Shown one piece after another: positions 9,579 through 18,836 of a stretch of DNA of 64,000 nt (within the stretch, counting starts at the first letter, position 1; every line of letters begins with the position of its first letter). The translations under genes were made by a program, and so were the position numbers. The notes beneath the pieces were generated by a model. The model saw only the letters and a program-made list of their open reading frames with translations, made no database searches and was not told the DNA's origin. The stretch lies in the NCBI RefSeq assembly GCF_035956715.1, contig NZ_CP108381.1:806001-870000 (forward strand), written 5' to 3'. This DNA comes from Nocardia sp. NBC_01329 (GTDB lineage Bacteria > Actinomycetota > Actinomycetes > Mycobacteriales > Mycobacteriaceae).

Positions 9579-10876
9579 TCACGGCAGCCCTACATACGCT
9601 GTCGGCTCCCCGACCTTGGTTTCCAAGATGGGAATGGTCTTGTTGATCGGCAGCCCGTTCTCGTCGAAATCGAGCCGTCCGCTCGCCCCGAGGATCGCGG
9701 TGGCCCCGTGCATCTGTTTCATCTCCTGCACCACCTGACCCGGCGCCACGATGGGGCCGGCGTATTCGGCCGCCCGCCGGATCGCCTCGACAGCGGTACC
9801 GGCGGCATCGTATTCCATGATGGCGGCGAAGTCCTCCAGGTTGCCGTCCTCGGAGAATGCGCGAAAGCAGACATCTCCCGCACAATCGTCCGCGAACTGT
9901 CCGAGGGCGCTCGGACTGAACCGATCCGGATCGTCGCTCCAGGCCTGCGGATGCACCTGCCCCGTATACAGCACCGATACCCCGGTTTCCAGCGCGATCC
10001 CGGCCGGACTGCCGTCGAGGCGGCGGCCGGCCATATCGTCGGCGGTGAGTATCCGGATCGGTGTCCGGCAGTTGCGTTCGGCCAGCGCGGTCAGGAAGCC
10101 GAGCGCGTGGCCCGCCCGGCCCGCGAAATAGATGGTGTCCGGGGCGTTCTGGCAGATATTCGGCAGCATTCGGCGGAAGGTGCTGGCCGCTGTGCTGACG
10201 CCGGAATCGTATGTTTCCGGTCTCTCGACGAGCCGCTGCGGATCGTCGTGAAAGCGCGCGGTGAAGGCCGCGGCGAGGGTGCGGCCGTAGTGGTCCACCT
10301 GATTGTCGTCGCGGATGACCATGATCCGGTTGGCACGTGTTACTGCGCGCCTCCATCGGCTGCGCACTGGAGATGACATCGCGCAAATTCCGGAGTGACG
10401 CACGGCGATTGTCTTCCTGCATATGCAGTGTGCTCCCCACCGCCACCAGGCACAGCCACAACTGCGGGAATGCCATCCGCCCGAATTGCCGCCGATGCCT
10501 GCCCAATTCGAACGCGAGTTCGCCGAATACCTCTCGCGGGGCTCGCTCGCCCTGGCCCAGATCGATATGGGCGAGCGGGAGTTTCGCGCAGCGCTGCGCC
10601 AGAGCGTGCAGCAGAACGGTTTTCCCGCTGCCCGGCGGTCCGACCGCCACCACCACCGGCAGCGACCGGCTCCGGCCCGCCGGCCGCTGGACCAACTGCT
10701 CGATCAACACCCCGGTGATCGGCTCCAGCCCATGCAATTTCGGACTTCTACAGGCATCGCCCTCCCGGCTCGGTATCGATACCCGGCATATCGATTTCCG
10801 GTACCTCGAGGACGCCCCCGGGTCACCCCGGCGTGAGCTGGGCGAGCCGGCCGAAGATATCGATCAGTACTGCCAT
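9579..10876 (-). pseudogene. Degenerate gene: P-loop ATPase domain joined to substrate-binding-like domain
   Basis: Two reading frames are needed. From 10737 leftward one frame encodes a P-loop NTPase N-terminus (VVVAVGPPGSGKTVLLHALA) ending near 10350. Another frame then continues with VTRANRIMVIRDDNQVDHY to the stop at 9579, a region resembling the periplasmic binding-protein fold (receptor-type ligand binding). A short start-like peptide (MAVLIDIFGRLAQL) begins at 10876 in a broken frame. The simplest reading is a longer ATPase plus binding-domain protein that lost its middle section and became frameshifted. I know of large actinobacterial proteins with this pairing but cannot name the family exactly. 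Confidence 0.6.
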
Positions 10877-10981
10877 CTTAGGTAATTATGTCGGTGCTGT
10901 TGGGCTCTGCGGAAAAGGAAATGTGAAACGGTGGTGCGCGAATGGTTCGCGGGCAGGCGAGGTGCGGTCCGCGGGTAGTCG

Positions 10982-11197
10982 TCAGGCCTGCGGCCCCGAG
11001 GCCGACAACGACGACAACCAGCAGAGGGGAGTGGGAGGGTACTGCATGGTGCACACGAGACCGACGCTCTCGGGTGCCTGCCGCTCGACGGCCGAGGACC
11101 GTGGTTCGAGCGGCAAGGCCGAGGAGGTGGCCGCGGTGGCGAGCGGGGCCGTCAGGAGGGCCGATACGAGGAGGCCGACCCGGAGAACATGACGCAT
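10982..11197 (-). CDS. Small secreted protein, unknown function
   Basis: 71 residues with a clear N-terminal signal: MRHVLRVGLLVSALLTAP, then ATAATSSA as a likely cleavage region. The mature part would be about 45 residues with two Cys (VGLVCTM and PLCWL). A GGAAAGAAG ribosome-binding-like stretch precedes the ATG. I do not recognise the family. It lies between the broken ATPase gene and a DUF1697 gene and could be a non-functional reading frame, but the signal peptide is convincing. Confidence 0.5.
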   Translation of the reverse strand: MRHVLRVGLLVSALLTAPLATAATSSALPLEPRSSAVERQAPESVGLVCTMQYPPTPLCWLSSLSASGPQA

Positions 11198-11373
11198 GGC
11201 TACTTCTTTCCGATCGGGCGGTACGGATCAGCTGTGAGGCTAGTGGAGTTCGCGCTCGTGGCACAGCCCCGACGTGCCCTGCCCCCGGTTCTCCGGGCGG
11301 TCCGATCCCTCGGCCGGTGGACAGCGAGAGCGGGTCGGCCGGCGGTGTCGGCGGGCCGGGGTACGGTCGCCTC

Positions 11374-11922
11374 ATGACGATGTACGCCGCGCTGCTGCGG
11401 GGGATCATGCCCAGCAATCCGAATATGAGCAACGATAAATTGCGCGGCGTATTCACCGGCCTCGGATTCCATGCGGTGGCCTCGGTGCTGTCCAGCGGCA
11501 ATATCGTCTTCGGCGCGGCGGATACGGATATCGCCGAACTCGAAGATCGGATCCAGGAGGCCCTGAACGCCGAACTCGGAATTCCGGGCGGCACGATCAT
11601 CCGTAGCGAGGCCGAGCTGCGGGATCTGCTCGATCGCGATCCGTTCGCCGGTTACACCCACGGTCGTGGCACCTACCTCACGGCGACCTTCTTCAAGAGA
11701 ACCGGCGAGGCCCCGCCCGTCGCGCCGACCGACGGTGATCCGCTCACCGAGGTCATCGGCTACGACGAGGCGGCCCGGGTCTTCCTCACGGTGATCGACA
11801 ACAGCACGCCGAAGACGCCGAATTTCATGGCCTGGCTCGAGCGTGCCTACGGCAAGGACATCACGACCCGCACATGGCTCACCGTGCAGCGGGTCGTCAA
11901 GAAGATCGATGCGGTGAAGTAG
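11374..11922 (+). CDS. DUF1697 domain-containing protein
   Basis: 182 residues matching the DUF1697 pattern: YAALLRGI near the start, LRGVFTGLGF, VLSSGNIVF, then NFMAWLERAYGKDITTRTWLTVQRV at the end. The molecular function is unknown in the family. The ATG at 11374 is chosen because TACGGT (11362-11367) sits 6 bases upstream, suggesting a leaderless transcript; upstream codons in this frame are not protein-like. It converges with the hexapeptide acyltransferase gene across a 9-bp gap. Confidence 0.85.
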   Translation: MTMYAALLRGIMPSNPNMSNDKLRGVFTGLGFHAVASVLSSGNIVFGAADTDIAELEDRIQEALNAELGIPGGTIIRSEAELRDLLDRDPFAGYTHGRGTYLTATFFKRTGEAPPVAPTDGDPLTEVIGYDEAARVFLTVIDNSTPKTPNFMAWLERAYGKDITTRTWLTVQRVVKKIDAVK

Positions 11923-11931
11923 GCGGTACGC

Positions 11932-12681
11932 TCAGGCCTCCTGGGTAACCCCGTTCTTCTTCCGCGCGATATCGGCCAGCGCCGCGTCGCGGGCCGCGCG
12001 CTCGGCGGCCCCGGCTTCCCAGGTCGACTTCCGGTTCTTCACCACCCGCGCCGGTGCGCCGACCGCGATGCTGTAATCCGGGATCTCGCCCTTGACCACC
12101 GCGTGCGCCCCGAGTACGCAGCCGCGGCCGACCCGGGTCTCGCGCAGCACGGTGACCTTGGCGGCGATCCAGGTGTCCGGGCCGATCCGGACCGGGCTCT
12201 TCACGATGCCCTGGTCCTTGATGGGCAGGGTGATGTCGTCCATCCGGTGGTCGAAGTCGGTGATGTAGCACCAGTCGGCGACCAGGGTGGATTCACCGAT
12301 CTCGATATCGAGGTAGGTGTTGACGACATTGTCCTTACCGAAGACCACCTTGTCGCCGATCCGCAGCGAGCCCTCGTGGCAGCGGATGGCGTTCCCGTCA
12401 CCGATGTGTACCCAGCGCCCGATCTCGAGCCGGCCCAGCTCGGGGGTCGCGTGGATCTCCACATTGCGCCCCAGGAACACCATGCCGCGCAGGATCACAT
12501 GCGGGTTGGCGAGCCGGAACTTGAGCAGCCGGTAGTAGCGGACCAGGTACCAGGGCGTATAGGCGCGATTGGTCAGCACCCAGCGCAGCGAATCGAGAGT
12601 GAGGAACCGGGCCTGCCGCCGGTCACGCCGCCGGGAGCCCTGCCAACGCGTGCGCAACGGTGCGCCCCACATGCTCGACAC
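11932..12681 (-). CDS. Left-handed beta-helix (hexapeptide) acyltransferase
   Basis: 249 residues. From about residue 65 the sequence has hexapeptide-repeat periodicity (GRNVEIHATPELGRLEIG, VHIGDGNAI, LRIGDKVVFGKDNVV), then the catalytic-type region with FDHRMDD, and a C-terminal PARVVKNR. This is typical of maltose O-acetyltransferase-like enzymes. I recall the M. tuberculosis counterpart as Rv3034c, assigned to methylglucose lipopolysaccharide acylation, which fits the neighbours here. The last 40 residues are charged (ARKKNG). It is divergent from the lipoprotein gene. Confidence 0.88.
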   Translation of the reverse strand: MSSMWGAPLRTRWQGSRRRDRRQARFLTLDSLRWVLTNRAYTPWYLVRYYRLLKFRLANPHVILRGMVFLGRNVEIHATPELGRLEIGRWVHIGDGNAIRCHEGSLRIGDKVVFGKDNVVNTYLDIEIGESTLVADWCYITDFDHRMDDITLPIKDQGIVKSPVRIGPDTWIAAKVTVLRETRVGRGCVLGAHAVVKGEIPDYSIAVGAPARVVKNRKSTWEAGAAERAARDAALADIARKKNGVTQEA

Positions 12682-12820
12682 GTTCGTCTCTCCTCGGATT
12701 CTGTGCTGCCAGTACTGCCGAACAGCCTACTTTCGTGCTCGGGGACCCCGGCCTATACCCTTCCGTTAATCTCACACACACGTGGGCCCGGGGAGACAGG
12801 ACGACGGAGGAGACCAGCAG

Positions 12821-14131
12821 GTGCGTATCGGCAGCGGCATACGGACCGTGTCCTGGCTTACGGCGGCGGTGGCCGCCCTGGGGGTGCTCACCGCGTGCGG
12901 AACCGATGTCGACGACATCACCGTCGGCCGGGGGCTGGGCTGGCCCGCTCCCGGGCACGAGAGCCGTAACAGCGGTACCACCCCGGTGACCGGCTCACGG
13001 GCGTTGAGTCTGCAGTGGTCGCGGCCGGTCGGTGGGCCGATCGTGCAGCCGCCGACGGTGGGATCGGAGGGGCAGATCTTCGTCACCAGTCGCACCGACG
13101 CGCAGTGCGATGTCTTCTCCTACCAGATGCGCACCGGGCGTAAACGCTTCTGTAATCCACTGGGCCCCAACGCCGTCTATTCGCCCACCCTGCTCGACGG
13201 GGCGAACAATGTGTACGCGGGTCTCGACAGCGGGGTGGAATCGAATAATTTCCTCGGTCAGCCGCGCTGGCGTACGCCGGTGGCGGGCGTCCCGATCGGG
13301 ATGCAGTTCACCGGGGACGGACATCTGCTGGTGATCACCCAGTCGGGCCAGGTCGATGTGCTCGAACGGCAGACCGGTAGGCGGATGGCGCCCACCCAGC
13401 AGCTGCTGCCGCAACCCGATTTCCTGCAGTCGCCGAATCTGGACTGGCCACCTGCCGGTGCCGGTCTCGACGACTGCCGTACCGGTGGCCCGGATTGTGC
13501 GGTCGCGACCGTCGCGGCCATGGATATCGACAGCGGGCGGATCTATGCGACGGTCCGCAAACCGGGCGAGGCCAGGGCCGCCCTGGTAGCGCTGCGCTAC
13601 GCCGACGGGAAGGTCGAGCAGGAGTGGAGCCGGGAGATCCTGGCCGACGGTAGTGCCACCGATCCGGCGCTTTCCGCCGACGGCGCGACCCTCTACATCG
13701 GCGACAACAGCAAACGCCTGATCGCGGTGAACGCGACCGACGGGACCCCGAAATGGGAGGCGCAACTGGACTGGGAGCCGCGCCGCGGTATCTCGGTCTC
13801 CGACGACGGCCTGATCATCCCCGCCGGTGACAACGGCTACCTGATCGCGCTCCAGGATACCGGCGCCAGTTTCGAAAGGGTCTGGGAGCGTAAGGATCTC
13901 GCGTTGCGCGGCCTCCCGGTGCAGACCGCGGGGGACACCGGTTACGTCACCGCCGCGATCGGCACGGGACTGAACCTCGTCACTTTCGACACCCGCACGG
14001 GCGCCACCCTGGACTCGGACGTCCTGCCGGGAGGCCAGGGCACCACCACCGGTACCGCGGTCGGTGCCGACGGAGAGGTCGTGGTCGCCACCCGGATCGG
14101 CGAGATCTTCGCCTTCGCGGAGAACGATTGA
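12821..14131 (+). CDS. PQQ-like beta-propeller lipoprotein
   Basis: 436 residues, starting at GTG with GGAGG upstream. The signal peptide ends in a lipobox (LGVLTAC), so Cys27 is likely lipidated and the protein anchored outside the membrane. The rest has repeating beta-propeller blades of the PQQ-binding type (GSEGQIFVTSRT, GDGHLLVITQSGQVDVLERQTG, SADGATLYIGDNSKRLIAVNATDGTPKWEA). No PQQ-enzyme catalytic residues are evident, so a scaffold or binding role is more likely. It matches Rv3035 by position, as I recall. Confidence 0.88.
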   Translation: MRIGSGIRTVSWLTAAVAALGVLTACGTDVDDITVGRGLGWPAPGHESRNSGTTPVTGSRALSLQWSRPVGGPIVQPPTVGSEGQIFVTSRTDAQCDVFSYQMRTGRKRFCNPLGPNAVYSPTLLDGANNVYAGLDSGVESNNFLGQPRWRTPVAGVPIGMQFTGDGHLLVITQSGQVDVLERQTGRRMAPTQQLLPQPDFLQSPNLDWPPAGAGLDDCRTGGPDCAVATVAAMDIDSGRIYATVRKPGEARAALVALRYADGKVEQEWSREILADGSATDPALSADGATLYIGDNSKRLIAVNATDGTPKWEAQLDWEPRRGISVSDDGLIIPAGDNGYLIALQDTGASFERVWERKDLALRGLPVQTAGDTGYVTAAIGTGLNLVTFDTRTGATLDSDVLPGGQGTTTGTAVGADGEVVVATRIGEIFAFAEND

Positions 14132-14139
14132 TACTGCGT

Positions 14140-14190
14140 GGCAATAGTCCGGCCCCGCCGGATGTGCGGCAATAGTCCGGCCCCGCCGGA
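14140..14190 (+). repeat. 23-bp direct repeat, two copies
   Basis: The identical 23-mers at 14140-14162 and 14168-14190 begin GGCAATAGTCCGG and end CCGCCGGA, with a 28-bp period. Each contains a small hairpin, TCCGG-CCCCG-CCGGA. They lie just after the stop of the lipoprotein gene. Confidence 0.85.
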
Positions 14191-14213
14191 GATGGATTAT
14201 CCGATGCCGGGCA

Positions 14214-14243
14214 GCGGGTCGCTGTCGCGTCGATGCGACCCGC
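14214..14243. terminator. Hairpin between convergent genes
   Basis: GCGGGTCGC (14214-14222) pairs perfectly with GCGACCCGC (14235-14243) around a 12-nt loop. It lies between the lipoprotein gene and the convergent glycosyltransferase gene, so it could serve both strands. Confidence 0.6.
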
Positions 14244-14247
14244 CGAG

Positions 14248-15501
14248 TTACTTCGGATCCCGCTCCGGCAGCGGGCGTTCCACGATCACCGGACGGCCCA
14301 GCGGGTTACGCACCCGGCGCTTCGCGTCGGAATAGATCCCGGCGGTTTCGGCCGCCACCACATCCCAGGCGAAATCCGCGGTCAATCGCTCCCGGGCGGC
14401 GAACGCGCGGTCCTGAGCGGCGGCGGGATCGTCGAGTACCGAGATCGTCGCGTCCACCAGCCCGTTCACATCGGCGGGCTCGAACGAGGCTCCGGTGACA
14501 CCGTCGATCACGGCCTCGCCCAGACCGCCGGCGGTCGAGGTGACCAGCGGAGTTCCGGCCGCGGCCGCCTCGAGGGCGACGATCCCGAAGGGCTCGTAGC
14601 GGCTCGGCAGTACGATCGCGTCGGCGCCGTGCAGCCAGCCGAGGAGTTCGGTGTGGTCGAGCTGGCCCGCGAAGTGCACCGCCCGCGCCACCCTGTGCGT
14701 CCGGGTGCGTTCACGTAGCCATTCGAACTGGGTCCCGACCCCGGCTACGGTCAGTACTGTCCCGGGATGGGCTCGGCGGATCCGGGGCAGCGCGGCGATC
14801 GCGTCCTGTACACCCTTCTCGTATTCGAGGCGTCCCACATAGAGCAGTCGTGGGGGGCCGCTTCGTGGCGAGCGGGTGCGGAATGTCCACGCCCCCACGT
14901 CGATTCCGTTCCGGATCACATGGACCGGCACCCGGTCGGGCCGGTAGAGTCGCTCGACCTCGTCCTTCATCGAGGTGGAACAGGTGATCAGCGCATCCGA
15001 TTCGTTGGCCAGCCACCACTCCACCGAATGCACCTGCCGGTTCACCCGGCCCGCGACCCAGCCGCTGTGCCGGCCGGCTTCGGTGGCGTGGATCGTGGAT
15101 ACCAGCGGCACGTCGTAGTACTCGGCCAGCGCGATCGAGGGATGGGCCACCAGCCAGTCGTGCGCGTGCACCACATCGGGGGTCCAGCCCTCGCCGATAC
15201 CCGGTTTGTCCAGTGCGATACCGGCGCGCACCATCGCATGCCCCATGGCCAGGGTCCAGGCGAGCATATCCTCGCCGAAATCGAAGATCGGCGGATCCTC
15301 GGCCACCGCCACCACCAGGACCCCTTCGGCGACGAACGAATGAGTGGGGTGGGTGGCCGGACTGGTACCGGTGGGCCGCCGTGCCAGTACCACCACTTCG
15401 TGACCGGCCGCGGCCAGTGATGTCGCCAGGTGGTGGACATGTCTGCCCAGCCCGCCGACGACCACCGGGGGGTACTCCCACGACACCATCAAGATTTTCA
15501 T
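14248..15501 (-). CDS. Glycosyltransferase family 4 (alpha-glucan elongation, Rv3032-like)
   Basis: 417 residues with a GT-B fold. The start (MKILMVSWEYPPVVVGGLGRHVHHLA) is the glycogen-synthase-like acceptor-side motif. VVHAHDWLVA follows, and the donor side has LLYVGRLEYEKG and PSRYEPFGIVALEAAAAGTPLV, the E-x7-E nucleotide-sugar motif. By family and gene neighbours it probably adds alpha-1,4-glucose units in methylglucose lipopolysaccharide or glycogen synthesis. It overlaps the branching enzyme gene by 4 bases (ATGA), so the two are co-translated. Confidence 0.92.
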   Translation of the reverse strand: MKILMVSWEYPPVVVGGLGRHVHHLATSLAAAGHEVVVLARRPTGTSPATHPTHSFVAEGVLVVAVAEDPPIFDFGEDMLAWTLAMGHAMVRAGIALDKPGIGEGWTPDVVHAHDWLVAHPSIALAEYYDVPLVSTIHATEAGRHSGWVAGRVNRQVHSVEWWLANESDALITCSTSMKDEVERLYRPDRVPVHVIRNGIDVGAWTFRTRSPRSGPPRLLYVGRLEYEKGVQDAIAALPRIRRAHPGTVLTVAGVGTQFEWLRERTRTHRVARAVHFAGQLDHTELLGWLHGADAIVLPSRYEPFGIVALEAAAAGTPLVTSTAGGLGEAVIDGVTGASFEPADVNGLVDATISVLDDPAAAQDRAFAARERLTADFAWDVVAAETAGIYSDAKRRVRNPLGRPVIVERPLPERDPK

Positions 15502-17036
15502 CGAGGTCCTTCTGCAGGGGTGACGCGTAGCCTACGCGCGTCCAGGGCCGGGAACACTCCGTCGGCCACCGCCCATCCTGCCGCCAGATCCCGCGCTCTG
15601 CCGAGTTGTCCCGCTTCGACGGCTCCGGCGATCTCGCGGACCGCGTGCGCGTGTTGATGGGCCCGGTCGCGGGCATAATCGGCGGCAGAATCCTTGCTGA
15701 CCATGAACGCCCAGTCGCTCGACACCGCCAGGATCGCTTCCCGCAGCAATTGGTCGGCCACCGGATCGCGGCCGGTCGGAGCTCCGGCGCGCATCTTGGC
15801 TGTGGTGTCCAGCGCCAGCCGGACGATCTCGGAGTTCAGATCCACCAGATCGCGTACCCGGTCGCCCGCCCAGACCCGCCAGTCCTTGCCCGAACCCCAC
15901 GACGAATCGGCGAGTGGCACCGGTTCTCCGACGAAACCGCGGTCACGCGCATCGGCCAGGGTGCCGACGGTGATCCCGGCTTCCGGTAGCGCCCGCAGCA
16001 CCTGCGCCAGCCACTGCGGCCCCTCGTGCCACCAGTGCCCGTACAACTCGGTGTCGAATGCGGCGACCACGAGCGCCGGGCGCCCGATCCGCTCGGATTC
16101 GCTGATCAGCCGTTCCCGCACCGTCTGCACGAAATCGTCGACGTCGCGGCCGATCTGCGCCGCGGCGAGGCCGGGATCGTAGGGCGCCTTGTCCGGGCCG
16201 GCCACGGTTTTGCCGGTGACCCGGGCGGGTTTGAGACCGGTGGCGTGGTCGTAATGGTGGAAATCCCGGTACACGGCGTTGCCCGGATAGCCCGATTTCG
16301 GCGACCACACCCGGTAGCTGACCGTGAGATCGCGGCCGAACGCCAGCACCGGCGAATCGTGTACCGGGCGGCCGAGGGCCGTATCGCCGCGTAGCGCGGG
16401 CCCGTCGACCATGAAATGCGTCACACCGGCGTCCGCGTAGCCCTGCTCCATTCCGGGGGTGAACCCGCATTCCGGCGCCCAGATCCCGGCCGGAGTATGC
16501 CCCCAGCGCAGGCGGGAGTCGGTGAGGCCCTCGCGGAGCTGGAACTCGCGCAGCCGGTCGTCGAGCAGTGGCTGGAACGGATGGGCCAGCGGGCCGCCGA
16601 GGAGTTCGATGACATCGCCGTCGAGTAGCTGCCGCCACACGGGTGCGGCGCCGTGGCGCCACTGCTGCTCGAATTCGGCCAATGCCGCGGCTGCCAGCCG
16701 GTGTTCGTGCGCACCCAACGCGCGGTTTCCGGATTTCGCTGCCTCGTCCGCTCGCAACTGCCAGTTGCCCAGCCAGTGGTGCATACCGGCGAGAGAATGT
16801 GGGTCGTCGAGCTGGGCGGCCAGGACCGGGGTGATCCCGAGGGTCAGCAGATGTGAACGGCCCTCGGCCGCCAGCGTGCGCAGGACCTCGACGACCGGCA
16901 GATACGACGCGGCCCAGGACTGATAGAGCCATTCCTCGCCGACCGGCCACCGTCCGTGATGGGCCAGCCAGGGCAGATGGGAGTGCAGGACGAGCGTGAA
17001 CTGTCCGGGTATCTCGTGAGTTCGCTTGCCACTCAA
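15498..17036 (-). CDS. GH57 family 1,4-alpha-glucan branching enzyme
   Basis: 512 residues. Glycoside hydrolase family 57 with DUF1957-type C-terminal helices: HSHLPWLAHHGRWPVGEEWL at the N-terminus, nucleophile region IWAPECGF (Glu), and acid/base region AAFDTELYGHWWHEG (Asp). Such enzymes cut alpha-1,4-glucan and rejoin it through alpha-1,6 bonds. It is flanked by a glucosyltransferase and a methyltransferase with 4-bp overlaps on both sides, making a three-gene unit transcribed leftward. It corresponds to Rv3031 as I recall. Confidence 0.93.
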   Translation of the reverse strand: MSGKRTHEIPGQFTLVLHSHLPWLAHHGRWPVGEEWLYQSWAASYLPVVEVLRTLAAEGRSHLLTLGITPVLAAQLDDPHSLAGMHHWLGNWQLRADEAAKSGNRALGAHEHRLAAAALAEFEQQWRHGAAPVWRQLLDGDVIELLGGPLAHPFQPLLDDRLREFQLREGLTDSRLRWGHTPAGIWAPECGFTPGMEQGYADAGVTHFMVDGPALRGDTALGRPVHDSPVLAFGRDLTVSYRVWSPKSGYPGNAVYRDFHHYDHATGLKPARVTGKTVAGPDKAPYDPGLAAAQIGRDVDDFVQTVRERLISESERIGRPALVVAAFDTELYGHWWHEGPQWLAQVLRALPEAGITVGTLADARDRGFVGEPVPLADSSWGSGKDWRVWAGDRVRDLVDLNSEIVRLALDTTAKMRAGAPTGRDPVADQLLREAILAVSSDWAFMVSKDSAADYARDRAHQHAHAVREIAGAVEAGQLGRARDLAAGWAVADGVFPALDARRLRVTPAEGPR

Positions 17037-17818
17037 GGCTTCACCGCGAGCGCCACGAGATCGAGACTGGCATCGATGGTTTCGGGGGTCAGCGCGAAAT
17101 CGTCGATCGTGATCCCCGCTACGTCGGCGGTGAGTTCGGCGGGCCAGGGCTCACCGGCCAGGGCGCGTTCGATCTGCGCGGCGATGAACGAACCGCCGTG
17201 TTTGGTGTCGAGGGCCCGCAGATTCGGTCCGTGGTGCACGCCGGTCATCAGTTCGACCCGGAACCCGGCCTCTTCGAGGAGCTCGGTGAGTTCGGCGGCG
17301 TTGAGCTCACGGGTGTGGAAGGGATTGAGCGGGGTATCGCGCCCGGGTGAGAAGGTGATCCGATTCGGGGTACTGATGAGCAGTTCCCCGCCGGGGCGCA
17401 GGACCCGCAGGCATTCGCGCAGGAACTCTGCCTGGTCCCAGAGGTGTTCGATCACTTGGAAATTGACCACCGCGTCCACTGCCGCTTCTGGCAGGGGCAG
17501 TGCGGCGAGATTGCCGCGGATCATGTGTACGGCCGGATAGCGGGTCCGCACGTGAACCGCGGCGCTGCGGTCGTAGTCCAAGCCCACGACCGCCTTCGCG
17601 ACTCCTGCGATCATATCGGCGCCGTATCCCTCGCCCGAGCCCGCCTCGAGGACCACCTTGTCCGCGCACCGCGACAGCAGCCGGTCGTAGACGATCTCGT
17701 GCCGGCGGAACCAGTAGTTCTCCTCCGCGATGCCCGGCACCGTCCGCTCGCCGGTCAACGGCAGCGGTTCCAGTACTTCCTCGGTGGCCGGTGCGGCGGG
17801 AATCACAGCCTCGCTCAT
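17033..17818 (-). CDS. SAM-dependent methyltransferase (Rv3030-like)
   Basis: 261 residues, first gene of the leftward unit with the branching enzyme and glycosyltransferase. SAM-binding motif VLEAGSGEGYGADMIAG, then VVGLDYD, VVNFQVIEHLWDQAEFL and RVLRPGGELLISTPN. By position it matches Rv3030, linked to methylglucose lipopolysaccharide synthesis. ATG 17818 is preferred to the ATG at 17887, because TAACCT on the minus strand (17826-17831) lies 7 bases upstream, consistent with a leaderless transcript, and the extra 23 residues do not look conserved. Confidence 0.9.
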   Translation of the reverse strand: MSEAVIPAAPATEEVLEPLPLTGERTVPGIAEENYWFRRHEIVYDRLLSRCADKVVLEAGSGEGYGADMIAGVAKAVVGLDYDRSAAVHVRTRYPAVHMIRGNLAALPLPEAAVDAVVNFQVIEHLWDQAEFLRECLRVLRPGGELLISTPNRITFSPGRDTPLNPFHTRELNAAELTELLEEAGFRVELMTGVHHGPNLRALDTKHGGSFIAAQIERALAGEPWPAELTADVAGITIDDFALTPETIDASLDLVALAVKP

Positions 17819-17886
17819 TGCGACGAGGTTACTGGTACGGCCCGGTACGGGAGACGCCCGGTGGCCCCTCGCGGCGGCCCGCAGCA

Positions 17887-17908
17887 TAAGTTACCCACGA
17901 GTAACTTA
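17887..17908. promoter_or_regulatory. Palindromic operator between methyltransferase and etfB
   Basis: Perfect inverted repeat TAAGTTAC-N6-GTAACTTA in the divergent region, with a GGGTAAT half-site a few bases on. Its shape suits a TetR-family dimer. It may control etfB-etfA, the methyltransferase, or both. The regulator itself is not in this window. Confidence 0.55.
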
Positions 17909-18013
17909 ACGTAGGGTAATGTCTCGGCCTGAGCTACTCACATGGACGTACGGCCGCTGGAGATCGTGCGACCGCCAATACAGGTAACCAGAACAGGAGG
18001 TCGACGAAGACCG

Positions 18014-18799
18014 ATGCCTAATATCGTCGTACTCATCAAGCAGGTGCCCGATACCTGGTCCGAGCGCAAGCTGACCGACGGTGACTTCACCCTCGACCGT
18101 GAAGCCGCCGACGCGGTGCTCGACGAGATCAACGAGCGCGCCGTCGAGGAAGCCCTCCTGATCAAGGAGGCCCAGGGTGGCGAGGTCACCGTGCTGGCCG
18201 CCGGTCCGGACCGGGCCACCGAGGCCATCCGCAAGGCGCTGTCCATGGGCGCCGACAAGGCCATCCACATCAACGATCCGGCCATCCACGGCTCCGACAC
18301 GGTGCAGACCGCGTGGGTGCTGGCCGGTGCGCTGGGCCAGGTCGAGGGTGTCGAACTCGTCATCGCAGGCAACGAGGCCACCGACGGACGCTCCGGCGCC
18401 GTCCCGGCCATCATCGCCGAATATCTGGGCATCCCGCAGCTCACCCACCTGCGCAAGCTCACCGTCGACGGCGAGAAGATCACCGGCGAGCGGGAAACCG
18501 ACGACGGTGTCTTCAAGCTGGAGGCCACACTGCCGGCCATCGTGAGCGTGACCGAGAAGATCAACGAGCCGCGCTTCCCCTCCTTCAAGGGCATCATGGC
18601 CGCGAAGAAGAAGGAAGTGCAGACTTTCACCCTGGAAGATCTGGGTATCGACCCGTCGACCGTGGGTGTCGCGAACGCGGGCAGCTCCGTCACCGCGTCC
18701 ACCCCGAAGCCGCCGCGTACCGCGGGCGAGAAGATCTCCGACGAGGGCGACGGCGGCACCAAGATCGCCCAGTATCTGGTCGGCCAGAAGATCATCTGA
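18014..18799 (+). CDS. etfB: Electron transfer flavoprotein subunit beta
   Basis: 261 residues. The beta subunit of the soluble heterodimer that passes electrons from acyl-CoA dehydrogenases to the membrane quinone pool; it binds AMP. Family marks are MPNIVVLIKQVPDTWSERKL, DEINERAVEEALLIKE, the AGNEATDGRSGAVPAIIAEYLG region and the LPAIVSV-TEKINEPRFPSFKGIMAAKKK stretch. The ATG at 18014 has AGGAGG and GAAG upstream. etfA follows 37 bp downstream, so both are one operon. Confidence 0.96.
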   Translation: MPNIVVLIKQVPDTWSERKLTDGDFTLDREAADAVLDEINERAVEEALLIKEAQGGEVTVLAAGPDRATEAIRKALSMGADKAIHINDPAIHGSDTVQTAWVLAGALGQVEGVELVIAGNEATDGRSGAVPAIIAEYLGIPQLTHLRKLTVDGEKITGERETDDGVFKLEATLPAIVSVTEKINEPRFPSFKGIMAAKKKEVQTFTLEDLGIDPSTVGVANAGSSVTASTPKPPRTAGEKISDEGDGGTKIAQYLVGQKII

Positions 18800-18836
18800 G
18801 ACCCGCACCCGCAGCGACTTCTAGGAGAAGAGAGAA

